This document shows, piece after piece, positions 45,319-54,115 of a DNA stretch of 64,000 nt. A model generated the notes under the pieces. The model saw only the letters and a program-made list of their open reading frames with translations. It did not search any database and was not told where the DNA came from. The stretch comes from BQJU01 sp964015035 (lineage in GTDB: Bacteria; Bacteroidota; Bacteroidia; Chitinophagales; Saprospiraceae): contig CAXHCA010000001.1 in assembly GCA_964015035.1 (NCBI GenBank), positions 101,533-165,532 of the forward strand, in the 5' to 3' direction. Position 1 is the first letter of the stretch, and every line of letters starts with the position of its first letter. The position numbers and the translations under genes were made by a program.

Positions 45319-45321
45319 ATA

Positions 45322-45489
45322 TTACCGATTAATGACGATGTTAGTGAGCGTTTTAACAACGTCTACGGTAGTTTGGTTCACAGAAAAATTACTAGGGCAG
45401 CCATATCCGCGGTTGCAGGAAGAAAAGGTGGCAACAGCCGCTAAGAATACCATTGCTGTGATTACTTGTTTGAGATGCTTCTTTTTCAT
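45322..45489 (-). CDS. Small lipoprotein (55 residues)
   Basis: ATG at 45489, TAA at 45322-45324. The protein starts MKKKHLKQVITAMVFLAAV and has a lipoprotein cleavage site at TFSSC, giving Cys25, followed by a short mature part NRGYGCPSNFSVNQTTVDVV... Too short for most gene callers, but the signal peptide, lipobox and tight 3-bp spacing to ytxJ support it. Function unknown. A -7 box TAATTTTG (complement of 45576-45583) lies 87 bp upstream. Confidence 0.82.
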   Translation of the reverse strand: MKKKHLKQVITAMVFLAAVATFSSCNRGYGCPSNFSVNQTTVDVVKTLTNIVINR

Positions 45490-45810
45490 CGGAGCTTAAT
45501 TTTAGATATGTAGGATTAAATTTGTTTGCTAATGCTAACGATACTAAGATTCTTCTTATTATGTAAACGCTTCCGCAAAATTACAGAATATTCGCAGAAA
45601 AAGCGAATTAGAGGGTATAACACCTTGATTTATGTACCTATAGCGCAACCAATGGGGTAGGGGAATTGTTTTTTATAAACTAGGAAAAAGCAGCAGATGG
45701 TAGCTAGAAAGTCAAAAAAAAGAAAGTTTTTGATAATTACACCAGTTTTTAAACCTGCACTTAGTATTTTTGCCTACCATTTTAATGACAGCAAAATCAG
45801 CAAATAAGAT
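45490..45810. other. Divergent promoter spacer between the small lipoprotein and pdhB
   Basis: No ORF. Leftward -7 box TAATTTTG (complement of 45576-45583) and rightward TATTTTTG at 45765-45772 are the only matches. A TTCGC-N7-GCGAA palindrome overlaps the leftward -33 region (about 45591-45607). AT-rich elsewhere. Confidence 0.5.
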
Positions 45811-46797
45811 ATGGCTAGACAATTAGCGCTTAGAGATGCTTTAAATGAAGCAATGTCGGAAGAAATGCGGAGAGATGAAACCGTATTTTTAATGGGCGAA
45901 GAGGTTGCCGAATACAATGGCGCCTATAAGGTGAGTAAAGGGATGTTGGATGAATTTGGTGCCAAAAGAGTTATTGATACACCCATTGCTGAGCTTGGGT
46001 TTGCGGGGATTGGCGTAGGTGCGGCAATGAATGGCTTACGTCCCATCGTGGAATTCATGACCTGGAATTTTGCCATTCTGGCTTTTGACCAAATCGTCAA
46101 TAATGCTGCCAAGACCTTGTCTCAATCAGCGGGCCAATACAAATGTCCGATCGTTTTTCGGGGACCATCAGGAGCCGCTGGTCAATTGGCTCAGCAGCAT
46201 TCTCAAACCTTTGAAAGCTGGATGGGTAATGTGCCGGGCTTGAAAGTGATTTCCTGCATTGATCCGGCTGATGCCAAGGGATTGCTCAAATCAGCCATTC
46301 GCGATGATGACCCAATCTGTATGATGGAATCTGAATTGCTGTACGGCCATAAAGGGGAAGTGCCCGAAGGTGAGTATTTGGTCCCCATCGGGGTGGCACG
46401 GGTAAGAAGAGAAGGAACGGATGTTACTTTGGTTTCTTATAATAAAATGGTGCTCACGGCTCTGGAAGCGGCTGAAGAATTGGAAAAGGAAGGCATCTCT
46501 GCGGAAGTGATTGATTTGAGAACCATTCGCCCCTTGGATTACGCCACGATAGTTGAATCTGTGAAAAAAACCAATCGTTTGGTGGTTGTAGATGAAGCTT
46601 GGCCATTTGCCGGTGTTTCAGCAGAAGTGGCTTATGAGATTCAGAAGTATGCTTTTGATTACCTCGATGCACCAGTGACCCGTGTCAATTCAGCGGATAC
46701 CTCATTGGGCTATGCACCTACCTTTGTGGAGGAATATTTGCCTAATGCCACAAAGGTGGTTAAAGCGGTAAAAGAAGTGATGTATATCAAGGGATAA
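45811..46797 (+). CDS. pdhB: Pyruvate dehydrogenase E1 beta subunit
   Basis: 328 residues. Transketolase-like pyrimidine domain (1-175) begins ALRDALNEAMSEEMRRDETVFLMGEEVAEYNGAYKVSKGM split over helices, with TPIAELGFAGIGVGAAMNG and the RGPSGAAGQLAQQHSQ loop. The C-terminal transketolase domain (about 190-325) has RTIRPLDYATI and VVVDEAW. It forms, with E1 alpha, the thiamine-diphosphate E1 of the pyruvate (possibly branched-chain) dehydrogenase complex. No E1 alpha or E2 gene is adjacent, so the complex is encoded at split loci. Terminator follows. Confidence 0.95.
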   Translation: MARQLALRDALNEAMSEEMRRDETVFLMGEEVAEYNGAYKVSKGMLDEFGAKRVIDTPIAELGFAGIGVGAAMNGLRPIVEFMTWNFAILAFDQIVNNAAKTLSQSAGQYKCPIVFRGPSGAAGQLAQQHSQTFESWMGNVPGLKVISCIDPADAKGLLKSAIRDDDPICMMESELLYGHKGEVPEGEYLVPIGVARVRREGTDVTLVSYNKMVLTALEAAEELEKEGISAEVIDLRTIRPLDYATIVESVKKTNRLVVVDEAWPFAGVSAEVAYEIQKYAFDYLDAPVTRVNSADTSLGYAPTFVEEYLPNATKVVKAVKEVMYIKG

Positions 46798-46826
46798 ACC
46801 TTGTTGACATAAGAGATATCATCAGG

Positions 46827-46860
46827 GCCAGATCAGATACATTGATCTGGCTTTTTATTT
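46827..46860 (+). terminator. Rho-independent terminator of pdhB
   Basis: GCCAGATCA (46827-46835), loop GATACAT, TGATCTGGC (46843-46851), then TTTTTATTT. It lies 30 bp after the stop. Confidence 0.9.
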
Positions 46861-47291
46861 TCTGCCAAAGAAAACTATCCAGACCTGCATCAATAAAAAG
46901 CCGATTACTTGTTAATTATGTTAAGTAGAGCTGTTTTTAGCATTTCCCGGAAGTAGGGGCCGACTTAGCGTTTAAATCGGTCTGCGCTGACAATCTAATA
47001 GGCTGTACAGTGGTCCAGGAAAATAATTCTGTGCAATTCTCAGGGCTTATCGTTTTGGAAGAATCCGGGCATCAATGGCATTGCTGCGAAGAATCTTCAG
47101 TAGATGACATTTACAGATAACGCATCGGTCAGCTACTTTTGTTTTTTAATCATCTAGTTCTTCAGAGCTCTTAGTTCTTCATATTGGCTCGCAACAGCCA
47201 TTATACGGTTAAATTTTGGGTAATCCTGTTCCTATAATATATATTATGTTAAGTAGGGTTTGAACGCCTACACCTCTTTAATCGTGCGAAT

Positions 47292-47321
47292 AAGATTTCG
47301 CGACAATTCGGGCGAAATCTT
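47292..47321. terminator. Perfect hairpin in the folE upstream spacer
   Basis: AAGATTTCGC and GCGAAATCTT, 10-bp stem, 10-base loop, running into TTAATTG rightward. No gene stops just before it; it may protect folE from upstream transcription. Confidence 0.4.
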
Positions 47322-47343
47322 TTAATTGTTCCCTACTGCGTAA

Positions 47344-47372
47344 GTGCATGTTTGGTTCAGGCTGCAAATCAC
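47344..47372. repeat. Single degraded end (F) of the dispersed mosaic repeat
   Basis: GTGCATGTTTGG followed by GGCTGCAAAT equals the reversed right end of copy C with about a dozen bases deleted. It marks the left border of the folE-reductase segment. Confidence 0.55.
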
Positions 47373-47552
47373 AGGTTTTGAAACCTCGCTGCTATCAAAA
47401 GAGAGGTAAGTCCCCTACCCCATCCAGAAACCCACATTTGGCCCAGAAAGTATTTTTTTTGTAACCATCCCCCATTTATTTACTCTAACCAAATGGGAAG
47501 GGATTGATTGCCCTGTTCATTCATCTAGGAACAGTAATGAATTACTAGCCTA

Positions 47553-48224
47553 ATGCAATCCAGAATTACAATTAAAAAACAAAATAAGATGGTGGGTTTA
47601 AACGGAAACGGAACTAAAAGCGCTGCGCTACTTCGCAAAAATAATTCTGAACTAAGTGAAAATGAAAAAATAGAAAAAATAGAATATCATTTTGCCCAAA
47701 TCATGGAGTCACTTGGACTTGATTTGTCAGATGACAGCCTGAGCGAAACACCTAATCGGGTGGCAAAAATGTTTGTAAAAGAAATATTTAGTGGGCTCAA
47801 CCCAAACAATAAACCCAAAATCAGCCTTTTTGAAAACAAGTACGGTTTCAAGCAAATGCTTATTGAAAAAGACATCACGTTGTATTCTGTTTGCGAGCAC
47901 CATTTTGTGCCGATCATCGGGAAGGTTCATGTAGCCTATTTTCCCGAAAGGCAGGTGTTAGGACTCTCTAAAATTAATCGCCTGGTACAGTATTACGCCA
48001 AGCGCCCTCAAGTACAGGAGCGGCTTACTATGCAAATCGCAGAAGGGCTACAGGAAGTCCTCCAGCACAATAATGTGGCCGTGTATATAGAGGCTGATCA
48101 CCTTTGTGTTGCTTCAAGAGGCATAAAAGACACCAATAGCAGTACCACAACTTCATGTTTCTTCGGGAGGTTTGAAAACGAACATGTACAAAATAAATTC
48201 CTATCCTCTATTCACAGCAAATGA
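47553..48224 (+). CDS. folE: GTP cyclohydrolase I
   Basis: 223 residues, or 211 from the ATG at 47589. Zinc ligands Cys114 and His117 lie in YSVCEHHFVP, with the later Cys in DHLCVASRG. The substrate and pentamer elements LSKINRLVQYYAKRPQVQERL and SSTTTSCFFGRF are present. It turns GTP into dihydroneopterin triphosphate, the first step to tetrahydrofolate or tetrahydropterins. Its 3' end overlaps the next ORF, and its surroundings are more AT-rich than neighbours, with repeat ends on both sides, which hints at acquired DNA. Confidence 0.95.
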   Translation: MQSRITIKKQNKMVGLNGNGTKSAALLRKNNSELSENEKIEKIEYHFAQIMESLGLDLSDDSLSETPNRVAKMFVKEIFSGLNPNNKPKISLFENKYGFKQMLIEKDITLYSVCEHHFVPIIGKVHVAYFPERQVLGLSKINRLVQYYAKRPQVQERLTMQIAEGLQEVLQHNNVAVYIEADHLCVASRGIKDTNSSTTTSCFFGRFENEHVQNKFLSSIHSK

Positions 48225-48267
48225 TAATGAAAGGGACGAAATCACAATACACAAGAATATGAAAAAT

Positions 48268-48936
48268 ATGAAAGAAGTAATTAGCATCAAATCCATTGAA
48301 CATCTCACGCATGATGTTTTGAGAATAGTGACAAACAAACCCCAGGGACTTACCTTCTCTCCGGGGCAGGCTGCCGATGTTTCTATTAATCAAGCGGGCT
48401 GGGAAGATAAACTAAGGGCATTTACCTTTACCTCCTTGCCGGAAGATAATCACCTCGAATTTGTTATTAAGACCTATCCTGAACACCAAGGAGTAACAGC
48501 GCAATTACGCTCCTTGCATAAAGGCGATGAGTTGATTATAAGTGGCGTTTTTGGTGACATAACCTATAAGGGCGAAGGTGTTTTCCTTGCTGGCGGTGCC
48601 GGCATCACCCCTTTCATTGGCATTTTCAGACAGCTTGAAAAGGAAGGCACTATTGGAAACAACAAACTAATATTTGCCAATAAAACTAAGTCTGATATTA
48701 TACTCGAAGAAAAGTTTACTCATCTATTGGGAGACAACTTTGTCAATATTCTTTCCGACGAAGATCGAGCAGGATATGAACACGGATTTATTTCATCCGA
48801 TCTAATTAAGAAACACACTGCCGAACTCCCTAAATTCTTCTACCTCTGCGGACCGCCACCGATGATGCAGGCAGTAGAACAACAACTGTCCGAGTTGAGT
48901 ATCTTATCAGAATATATAGTAAAAGAGGCATTTTAA
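48268..48936 (+). CDS. Flavodoxin/ferredoxin-reductase-like oxidoreductase
   Basis: About 222 residues from ATG at 48268 (48259 also possible); a longer start inside folE at 48172 is unlikely. The FAD-binding barrel carries LRAFTFTSLPEDN in place of the usual RxYS. The nucleotide domain has GEGVFLAGGAGITPFIGIF and KFFYLCGPPPMM near the end. The FNR fold reduces a flavodoxin, ferredoxin or haem protein with NAD(P)H; no own 2Fe-2S domain is present. Forty-three bp after folE, so likely cotranscribed; a link to pterin metabolism is possible but unproven. Confidence 0.9.
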   Translation: MKEVISIKSIEHLTHDVLRIVTNKPQGLTFSPGQAADVSINQAGWEDKLRAFTFTSLPEDNHLEFVIKTYPEHQGVTAQLRSLHKGDELIISGVFGDITYKGEGVFLAGGAGITPFIGIFRQLEKEGTIGNNKLIFANKTKSDIILEEKFTHLLGDNFVNILSDEDRAGYEHGFISSDLIKKHTAELPKFFYLCGPPPMMQAVEQQLSELSILSEYIVKEAF

Positions 48937-48993
48937 TGTTCCTATAAAAGTTTTCCCAGGGATCCTGTTGAAGATTTTTTCGTTCTAAAAGAT

Positions 48994-49050
48994 AGGCCTT
49001 CTGTGATTTTCGAAGTTTGTCGTTATTCCTCGAATTTACACAGAAGGCCT
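48994..49050. terminator. Inverted repeat between the reductase and cytochrome genes
   Basis: AGGCCTTCTGTG (48994-49005) and CACAGAAGGCCT (49039-49050) are perfect 12-bp arms with a 33-base loop. It lies between convergent genes and touches a repeat end at 49054. T-tract is not clear. Confidence 0.45.
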
Positions 49051-49053
49051 TAA

Positions 49054-49068
49054 CCTCCAAACATGCAC
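49054..49068. repeat. Single end (G) of the dispersed mosaic repeat
   Basis: CCTCCAAACATGCAC, a full right end with no matching left end nearby except the end at 47344. It lies 11 bp after the cytochrome c stop. Confidence 0.6.
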
Positions 49069-49078
49069 TTAAAAACCC

Positions 49079-50413
49079 TTAGAGAGATTTTAGATATTCT
49101 ATGAGATCATTTTTCTCATTTTCTGACAGCTCTAACTGGAGATGATTATCATAGTGGTCAATTACATCTAGCAGAGTCTCAAAACGTCCATCGTGATAAA
49201 CCCCACCCTGCATCCGGGCAAACAGGCCTCTTAGAGGAGTTGTTCGATACATCCCCGTAGGAGACCGATTTGCTTCAAAATCATCGATTCCAATTTCTTC
49301 AGGAGTGTGTAAATTTAAGCCGGCATCTGTAAATATAGGCGCGATGTGGCAGGAGGCACACTTAGCGTTCCCTTCAAACAAATTTTTCCCTCTGGCGGCC
49401 GCATCTACATCATAACTTCCTACTGGTGGCACGGGGGCATCAAGTGAAAGTTGATAAGCTTGTAGTCCTGCTAATTTAGGTGTAATCAAATCGGGATCAT
49501 TGACCACATCAAAAAAGTTGTTTTCTACAGCTATTGGAAATTTTGCAGCATCATTCAATCGCGAATCAGTAAAGGTTCCCTTCCCATGCATTTCCAGGTT
49601 TGCAACAAAAGCATTCCAGTATACCATATCGCCCCATCCCGTGTAAGTGGCTAAATGGACCCCTTGTAAGCCATAGGCAGCCGGCAATAAGTTTGCGGCA
49701 AAATCACCATCGGGTTTTAAGGCCTTGCCATCAACCATCAGTCCGGCGTTGAATTTCCCTGGCCCCCAACCATTTAGTACCGCATTTACAGTTGGAACAT
49801 CTACATGCAAAAGATCAGCGATAAACTGTGCATTATCTGTGAGTGAAATAATTACACCTACATTCAGATCGCGGTTGGGATAACCATCCAGGCGTTTACC
49901 AATTCCATCTGAAAACGAATCGTCAACAGTAGAATGGCAAAGTGCACAAGTAATACCAACCGACGACATGTCTCCATTACTATCAAAGTTACCTTTTACA
50001 CCAACGACCGCATCCAGTTTTAAAAGTTCCACCGTAGTGGCCGGATCGTTCAAATCTATTTCACCAGCTAAAATAGCATCAACCACTTCCTGAGGCAGGG
50101 CCTCTGCGTCTACCTTAAGCCCTACCCCCAAAGCCGTAGCCGGACTGACACCTGCTCCATAACCACCATTGTTTTCACCGAGAATTGCTTTGTCAATGTG
50201 TAAAACTCCAGACCAGAAGTCTTCATCACCAAAAGTATTAAATCTAAAAGTTTCTTTACCTTCTGCAACTAATGCAGGATCAAGGTTTAGCGTGTCCGTT
50301 ACTGTCACCGTTTCTGTCACTATTTCAACTTTTATCCGCTCCTTTGTACAGTTTGAAATGACAATAATTAAAGAAATTAAAATGATTGTAATGTTTATTT
50401 TACCCAATTTCAT
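49079..50413 (-). CDS. Diheme cytochrome c (cytochrome c peroxidase-like) lipoprotein
   Basis: 444 residues. Lipoprotein signal ends at VISNC (Cys22), followed by a Thr/Val-rich spacer. Two haem c motifs are CALCH (near 157) and CASCH (near 356), the second in GKNLFEGNAKCASCHIAPIFTDAG. The C-terminal helix begins LLDVIDHYDNH. This matches periplasmic CCP/MauG-type diheme proteins that reduce H2O2 or oxidise substrates. The N-terminal spacer is unusually long for CCP. It is the only gene between the two repeat copies at 49054 and 50717, downstream of cydAB. Confidence 0.92.
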   Translation of the reverse strand: MKLGKINITIILISLIIVISNCTKERIKVEIVTETVTVTDTLNLDPALVAEGKETFRFNTFGDEDFWSGVLHIDKAILGENNGGYGAGVSPATALGVGLKVDAEALPQEVVDAILAGEIDLNDPATTVELLKLDAVVGVKGNFDSNGDMSSVGITCALCHSTVDDSFSDGIGKRLDGYPNRDLNVGVIISLTDNAQFIADLLHVDVPTVNAVLNGWGPGKFNAGLMVDGKALKPDGDFAANLLPAAYGLQGVHLATYTGWGDMVYWNAFVANLEMHGKGTFTDSRLNDAAKFPIAVENNFFDVVNDPDLITPKLAGLQAYQLSLDAPVPPVGSYDVDAAARGKNLFEGNAKCASCHIAPIFTDAGLNLHTPEEIGIDDFEANRSPTGMYRTTPLRGLFARMQGGVYHDGRFETLLDVIDHYDNHLQLELSENEKNDLIEYLKSL

Positions 50414-51039
50414 CTCTATTTGTTTTATTAATTAATCTTTTAAAATTCTCTTGTTTCGCATTGGAATTCAATTAGAGCATGTTTATGTTTAAGAAAACAA
50501 TAACTTACATCTCCTTTGATGCAAGAATAAAAGTCCGGTTACAAAACTCTATATCTTTTAGAATTTCGAAACTTGAGAAAACAGAGATGGGGACAGCTGA
50601 AATTTATCCCTTAGTACAGGGGCGTGCGAGCAGGTTGAGAAGTGAGTGGATGAGTGGGAAAATCTCCCTCTTTTGCCAAGAAAAGAAGGGACGGCCGGAG
50701 GCATCTGGTCAGATAAGAGCATGTTTAGAGGTTGGATTTGCTGGCGGAAAGCATCATTTTTTTGATAAAACAAGGCGTTTTTTGAAATGCATCTCGGCTG
50801 AGCCGAGACGGATAAAAAAAGAACGATGTGTCATCGAAAAAGTGCTGTTTTGCAGCCCAAAGGTTGACCTCCAAACATGCTCTCAAAAGTACAATTCTAA
50901 AATAATGACGAGGCAAATTAATAGAATCCCATCTGTTCAATCTTTTTTTGGGGACAAACCTGAACTGCCCCCCAAATAGAGCTCAGCGAAGCAGAACAGT
51001 GTCCTTACTTAGACTCGCAATTGCGTCCCTGTTTCCTGA
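50414..51039. other. Spacer holding repeat ends and copy E
   Basis: About 626 bp between tandem leftward genes (cytochrome c and cydB). It holds a left terminus GAGCATGTTT at 50475-50484 and the full copy E at 50717-50882. A 166-codon rightward reading frame through it is not credible: it reads across the repeat and has no domain-like composition. No clear promoter was found for the cytochrome gene. Confidence 0.6.
50717..50882. repeat. Long copy (E) of the dispersed mosaic repeat
   Basis: Ends GAGCATGTTTAGAGGT and ACCTCCAAACATGCTC, inverted with one mismatch over 16 bp. It shares the central CATCTCGGCTGAGCCGAGAC palindrome with copy C and the TTTGCAGCCCAAA right block with copies A and C. 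An additional GAGCATGTTT at 50475 may be the end of a longer or nested copy. Confidence 0.75.
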
Positions 51040-52074
51040 TTAATAACTCGTTTCATCGAGCTCCACCTTTCCCGAAAAAGTCTTATAGACAAAGAATGTA
51101 TAGGCTGCTACCAGCGGGCCTCCAATGGCCGCAATCGTCAACATGATACCTAGTGATTTTTCGGAAGAAGCGGCGTTATAAACGGTGATGCTATTTTCGG
51201 GATCAACAGTGGAAATGATTAGCACCGGGTACAATTCGAATGCCACTAATGCCAATAATAAACCAACTGTCAATGAGCTAAAAACAAAAGCTTGGCGGTA
51301 TTTTCGCTTGCTGGCCAATCGCGGCAAATTAGCAATACTCAGAAAAGCCAATATGGGAAAAATAAATAAGACCGGTGTGCGCTTAAAATCATCAGATAAA
51401 TGAGGAATATAGATTAGTGTATATAAGGTAGTGATGGCAAAAGCTACGATAAAAAAGATGATACCTCTTTTCAGCAAGATGGTTAATTTAGCAAACAAGC
51501 GGCCTTCCGTTTTTAATAACAGATAAATGGCCCCATGCATCATAAACAGCGCCAATGTAGTGATGCCTACCATGATGGCGTAGGGGTTGATGAAATCCAA
51601 CCAACTACTTTGAAATTCGAAATCAGGGCCGATGGCTGCTCCTTGTAATACATTACCCAAAACGACACCTAGTAAAAAAGCCAGCATGATACTCGATACA
51701 GAATAGCTCACGTCCCACATCTGTCGCCACCATTTCATCGGTTCTTTACTTCTAAATTCAATGGATACGGCCCTAAAGATCAGAAAAGCAAGGAATAACA
51801 TAAAGGGAATGTACATGGCGGAAAACATGGTCGCATAAACCACGGGGAATCCAGCAAACAAAGCTCCACCACCAATGACTAACCACACCTCATTACCATC
51901 CCAAACAGGGCCAACTGCATTGAGGGCAATTCTGCGGCTATTTTCCTTTTTAAAAAACAGGTGCCAAGCTCCTGCGCCCAGATCAAAACCATCCAGAATC
52001 GCATAACCTGAAAAGAGTCCTCCAACAATCAAAAACCACAATGTAGGGTAATCAATACCTAAAAAAGTTGCCAT
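51040..52074 (-). CDS. cydB: Cytochrome bd oxidase subunit II
   Basis: 344 residues with about eight membrane helices. The N-terminus YPTLWFLIVGGLFSGYAILDGFDLGAG and the GPVWDGNEVWLVIGGGALFAGFP stretch are the family hallmarks, split across helices 1-2. Together with CydA it forms the quinol oxidase that reduces O2 to water at high affinity. The bd type is resistant to sulfide and NO, relevant here given the nearby sulfur genes. It starts nine bp after cydA stops, so one operon. Confidence 0.96.
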   Translation of the reverse strand: MATFLGIDYPTLWFLIVGGLFSGYAILDGFDLGAGAWHLFFKKENSRRIALNAVGPVWDGNEVWLVIGGGALFAGFPVVYATMFSAMYIPFMLFLAFLIFRAVSIEFRSKEPMKWWRQMWDVSYSVSSIMLAFLLGVVLGNVLQGAAIGPDFEFQSSWLDFINPYAIMVGITTLALFMMHGAIYLLLKTEGRLFAKLTILLKRGIIFFIVAFAITTLYTLIYIPHLSDDFKRTPVLFIFPILAFLSIANLPRLASKRKYRQAFVFSSLTVGLLLALVAFELYPVLIISTVDPENSITVYNAASSEKSLGIMLTIAAIGGPLVAAYTFFVYKTFSGKVELDETSY

Positions 52075-52082
52075 AATATTTT

Positions 52083-53465
52083 CTAATTGTTCGATTCAAA
52101 AATATCTGCAATTTCGCGTTGATGGGGCCTTTTGTCCTCCATGTTTTCCTCGTATGGCCCATGCTTAATCTTCTTATTGAGCAAATAGATAAACAGTGCA
52201 AAAAGTAATGCATAAATAAAAGTAAACATGATCAAAGAAAAGAGGACTTGATTGGCCGTCACTACTTTGGAAAGGGCGTCTGATGTTCTCAATAAGCCAT
52301 AGACCACCCAAGGTTGTCTGCCCATTTCAGCAGAGAACCACCCCACCTGATTGGCAATTTGTGGGAGTATAACTGCAAAAGCAAAGACCCACAGGAGCCA
52401 CCTTTGCTGAAATAACTTGCCGCGCCACCATTGAAAAGCAGCAAATAAAGTCAAAGCAATGAGCAGCATTCCAATGGCTACCATCAAATGATAAAATTGA
52501 AAAATGGCATTTAGGGCCGTTGGACGTTCATCTTCGGGAAATGCGTTTAGTCCTGTAACCGGCTCATTAAAATCCCAATGGGTCAAAAAGCTGAGCCCTC
52601 CGGGAATTTTCAAACCCGACACTTGCTGTTTTTCCTTGTCTACCCAACCCAATATATACATATCGGCCGGAGCGAGTGTATCAAAATGCCCCTCTAAAGC
52701 AGCCAGTTTTGCTGGCTGATGATGGGCTACCCCGTCGGCTGATTTGTGGCCAGTCATCAATTGGGCCAAGGAAAACACCGTGGCCACTACCAAAGCGATC
52801 TTAAAGGCCTTTTTAGAAAGTTCTACGTATCGATTTCTCAAAAGATAATAAGCGTGTACACTCAGCACCAAAAAAGCACCGGCCAGAAATGCGCCTACCC
52901 ATACGTGCATTAAGCGATCCATACTGGAGGGGTTGAAAACCATGGCCCAAAAATCGGTGATTTCTGCTCGGGCGTGGATCCCCTCTCCTACTATATGATA
53001 TCCTGCCGGAGTTTGTTGCCAGCTATTGGCAATTACAATCCATACTGCCGAAAACATAGATCCAAAAAAGACCCCTATTGTGGCCAAAAAGTGTACCCTC
53101 GGACTCACCCGGTTCCAACCAAAAAGTAAGATCCCCAGAAAGCCACTCTCCAGGGCAAAGGCAAAAATCCCTTCTGCCGCCAACGCACTTCCAAAAACAT
53201 CTCCAACGTAACGAGAATAAGTGGCCCAATTGGTCCCAAATTCAAATTCCATAACAATGCCGGTGGCTACACCAATACCAAAGGTAAGTGCAAATATCTT
53301 GGTCCAAAACCGAGTCATCTTTTCATACACCTGGTCACCAGTACGAAGGTACATGCCCTCCATAATGACCATTAACAGGCCTAAACCAATACTCAGCGGT
53401 GGGTAGATGTAATGAAAAGATACCGTGAAAGCAAATTGGATACGCGAGAGTATTTCAACGTCCAT
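52083..53465 (-). CDS. cydA: Cytochrome bd oxidase subunit I
   Basis: 460 residues, nine predicted membrane helices. The haem b595 ligand His18 is in SFHYIYPPLSIGLG, and the b558 ligand region is MDRLMHVWVGAFLAG. The quinol loop begins after GHKSADGVAHHQPAKLAALEGHF and is of the short type. GRQPWVVYGLLRT is near the end. It carries the three haems and the quinol site. In the order DUF3365, cydA, cydB, all leftward with 42-bp and 8-bp gaps. Confidence 0.97.
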   Translation of the reverse strand: MDVEILSRIQFAFTVSFHYIYPPLSIGLGLLMVIMEGMYLRTGDQVYEKMTRFWTKIFALTFGIGVATGIVMEFEFGTNWATYSRYVGDVFGSALAAEGIFAFALESGFLGILLFGWNRVSPRVHFLATIGVFFGSMFSAVWIVIANSWQQTPAGYHIVGEGIHARAEITDFWAMVFNPSSMDRLMHVWVGAFLAGAFLVLSVHAYYLLRNRYVELSKKAFKIALVVATVFSLAQLMTGHKSADGVAHHQPAKLAALEGHFDTLAPADMYILGWVDKEKQQVSGLKIPGGLSFLTHWDFNEPVTGLNAFPEDERPTALNAIFQFYHLMVAIGMLLIALTLFAAFQWWRGKLFQQRWLLWVFAFAVILPQIANQVGWFSAEMGRQPWVVYGLLRTSDALSKVVTANQVLFSLIMFTFIYALLFALFIYLLNKKIKHGPYEENMEDKRPHQREIADIFESNN

Positions 53466-53507
53466 AATGCATGATATTTTCAGTATAGAAAGAATAATTT
53501 TGTTGTG

Positions 53508-54101
53508 CTACTTTTTTAGTTTAATACTCCAAATTCCTCTAAAATCCCCATCACTATAGCCAATCGCCTTGTCGTTTGGATATAACTCTTTGATCAGAGC
53601 GTGGTTTTCTTCTAAAAGCGTTTCGCCTACCTTTCCATGACACTGCAAACATGAAGCATTGATTCTGATTGGCGCATAAAATGCCATGTACTCTTGATTC
53701 AGTTCTTTGACAATGGGCTTTAATGCTTCTCCTTCTTCAGCCATTTTTTGGTACTCTTCCAAGACCGCCAATTCTGCTGTGGTGGGAGTATCTTTTTCAT
53801 TGCGTACCTTAGTAGAAGTTCGCCTGATTGTAGCTTGATGAACTTTGGATAAGCTGTCTACCAAAGGATAGGCTGCCAAATTGCAATATTCGATGGCATG
53901 CACTACCCCACCCTCTTGCATGGCGGCCTGTAATTTGGAAGAGAGCGCCGTAAAGGTAGCACCGGCAATTTTTTGTCCTCTCTCCAAGTAGACCGCTTTG
54001 TCGAGCTCTGAACTTTTACTTTCTTCTTGCTTTTCCTTGCTTTGGCAGGAAAAAAGGCTGATCGCGATGATCATAAAAGGGAGTAATAATTTAATTTTCA
54101 T
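53508..54101 (-). CDS. DUF3365 (Tll0287-like) haem protein, lipoprotein
   Basis: 197 residues. Lipoprotein signal ends at ISLFSC (Cys19), then a charged spacer. The DUF3365 domain has VHAIEYCNLAAYPL and RRTSTKVRN, and a haem c motif CLQCHG at about 150-155. The family is a periplasmic haem-binding, PAS-like sensor fold. As the first gene ahead of cydAB it may supply or sense electrons or redox state for the bd oxidase; this is inference from position. A terminator lies just upstream, so its promoter must fall between 54102 and 54116 or transcription must read through. Confidence 0.88.
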   Translation of the reverse strand: MKIKLLLPFMIIAISLFSCQSKEKQEESKSSELDKAVYLERGQKIAGATFTALSSKLQAAMQEGGVVHAIEYCNLAAYPLVDSLSKVHQATIRRTSTKVRNEKDTPTTAELAVLEEYQKMAEEGEALKPIVKELNQEYMAFYAPIRINASCLQCHGKVGETLLEENHALIKELYPNDKAIGYSDGDFRGIWSIKLKK

Positions 54102-54115
54102 ATAGAGTGCAATTT

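Larger units (their letters stand above)
46861..47552. other. Long spacer with direct repeat, hairpin and degraded repeat end
   Basis: About 690 bp without a credible ORF on either strand. Contents: exact 14-bp direct repeat ATTATGTTAAGTAG at 46915-46928 and 47243-47256; perfect 10-bp hairpin AAGATTTCGC/GCGAAATCTT at 47292-47321; and an inverted right end of the dispersed repeat at 47344-47372 (GTGCATGTTTGG then GGCTGCAAAT, with an internal deletion). It may be the remnant of an inserted element. Confidence 0.6.

Noticed and set aside
45311..45499. A 62-codon plus-strand frame over the same bases as the small lipoprotein
   Set aside because: The minus-strand frame has a lipoprotein signal, a lipobox and operon spacing; the plus frame has none.
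47251..47275. GGGTTTGAACGCC as the T arm of a tRNA
   Set aside because: No acceptor, D or anticodon arms can be drawn around it.
50479..50979. A 166-codon rightward frame in the cytochrome c/cydB spacer
   Set aside because: It runs straight through repeat copy E and its palindrome, has no recognisable domain and an unlikely composition.
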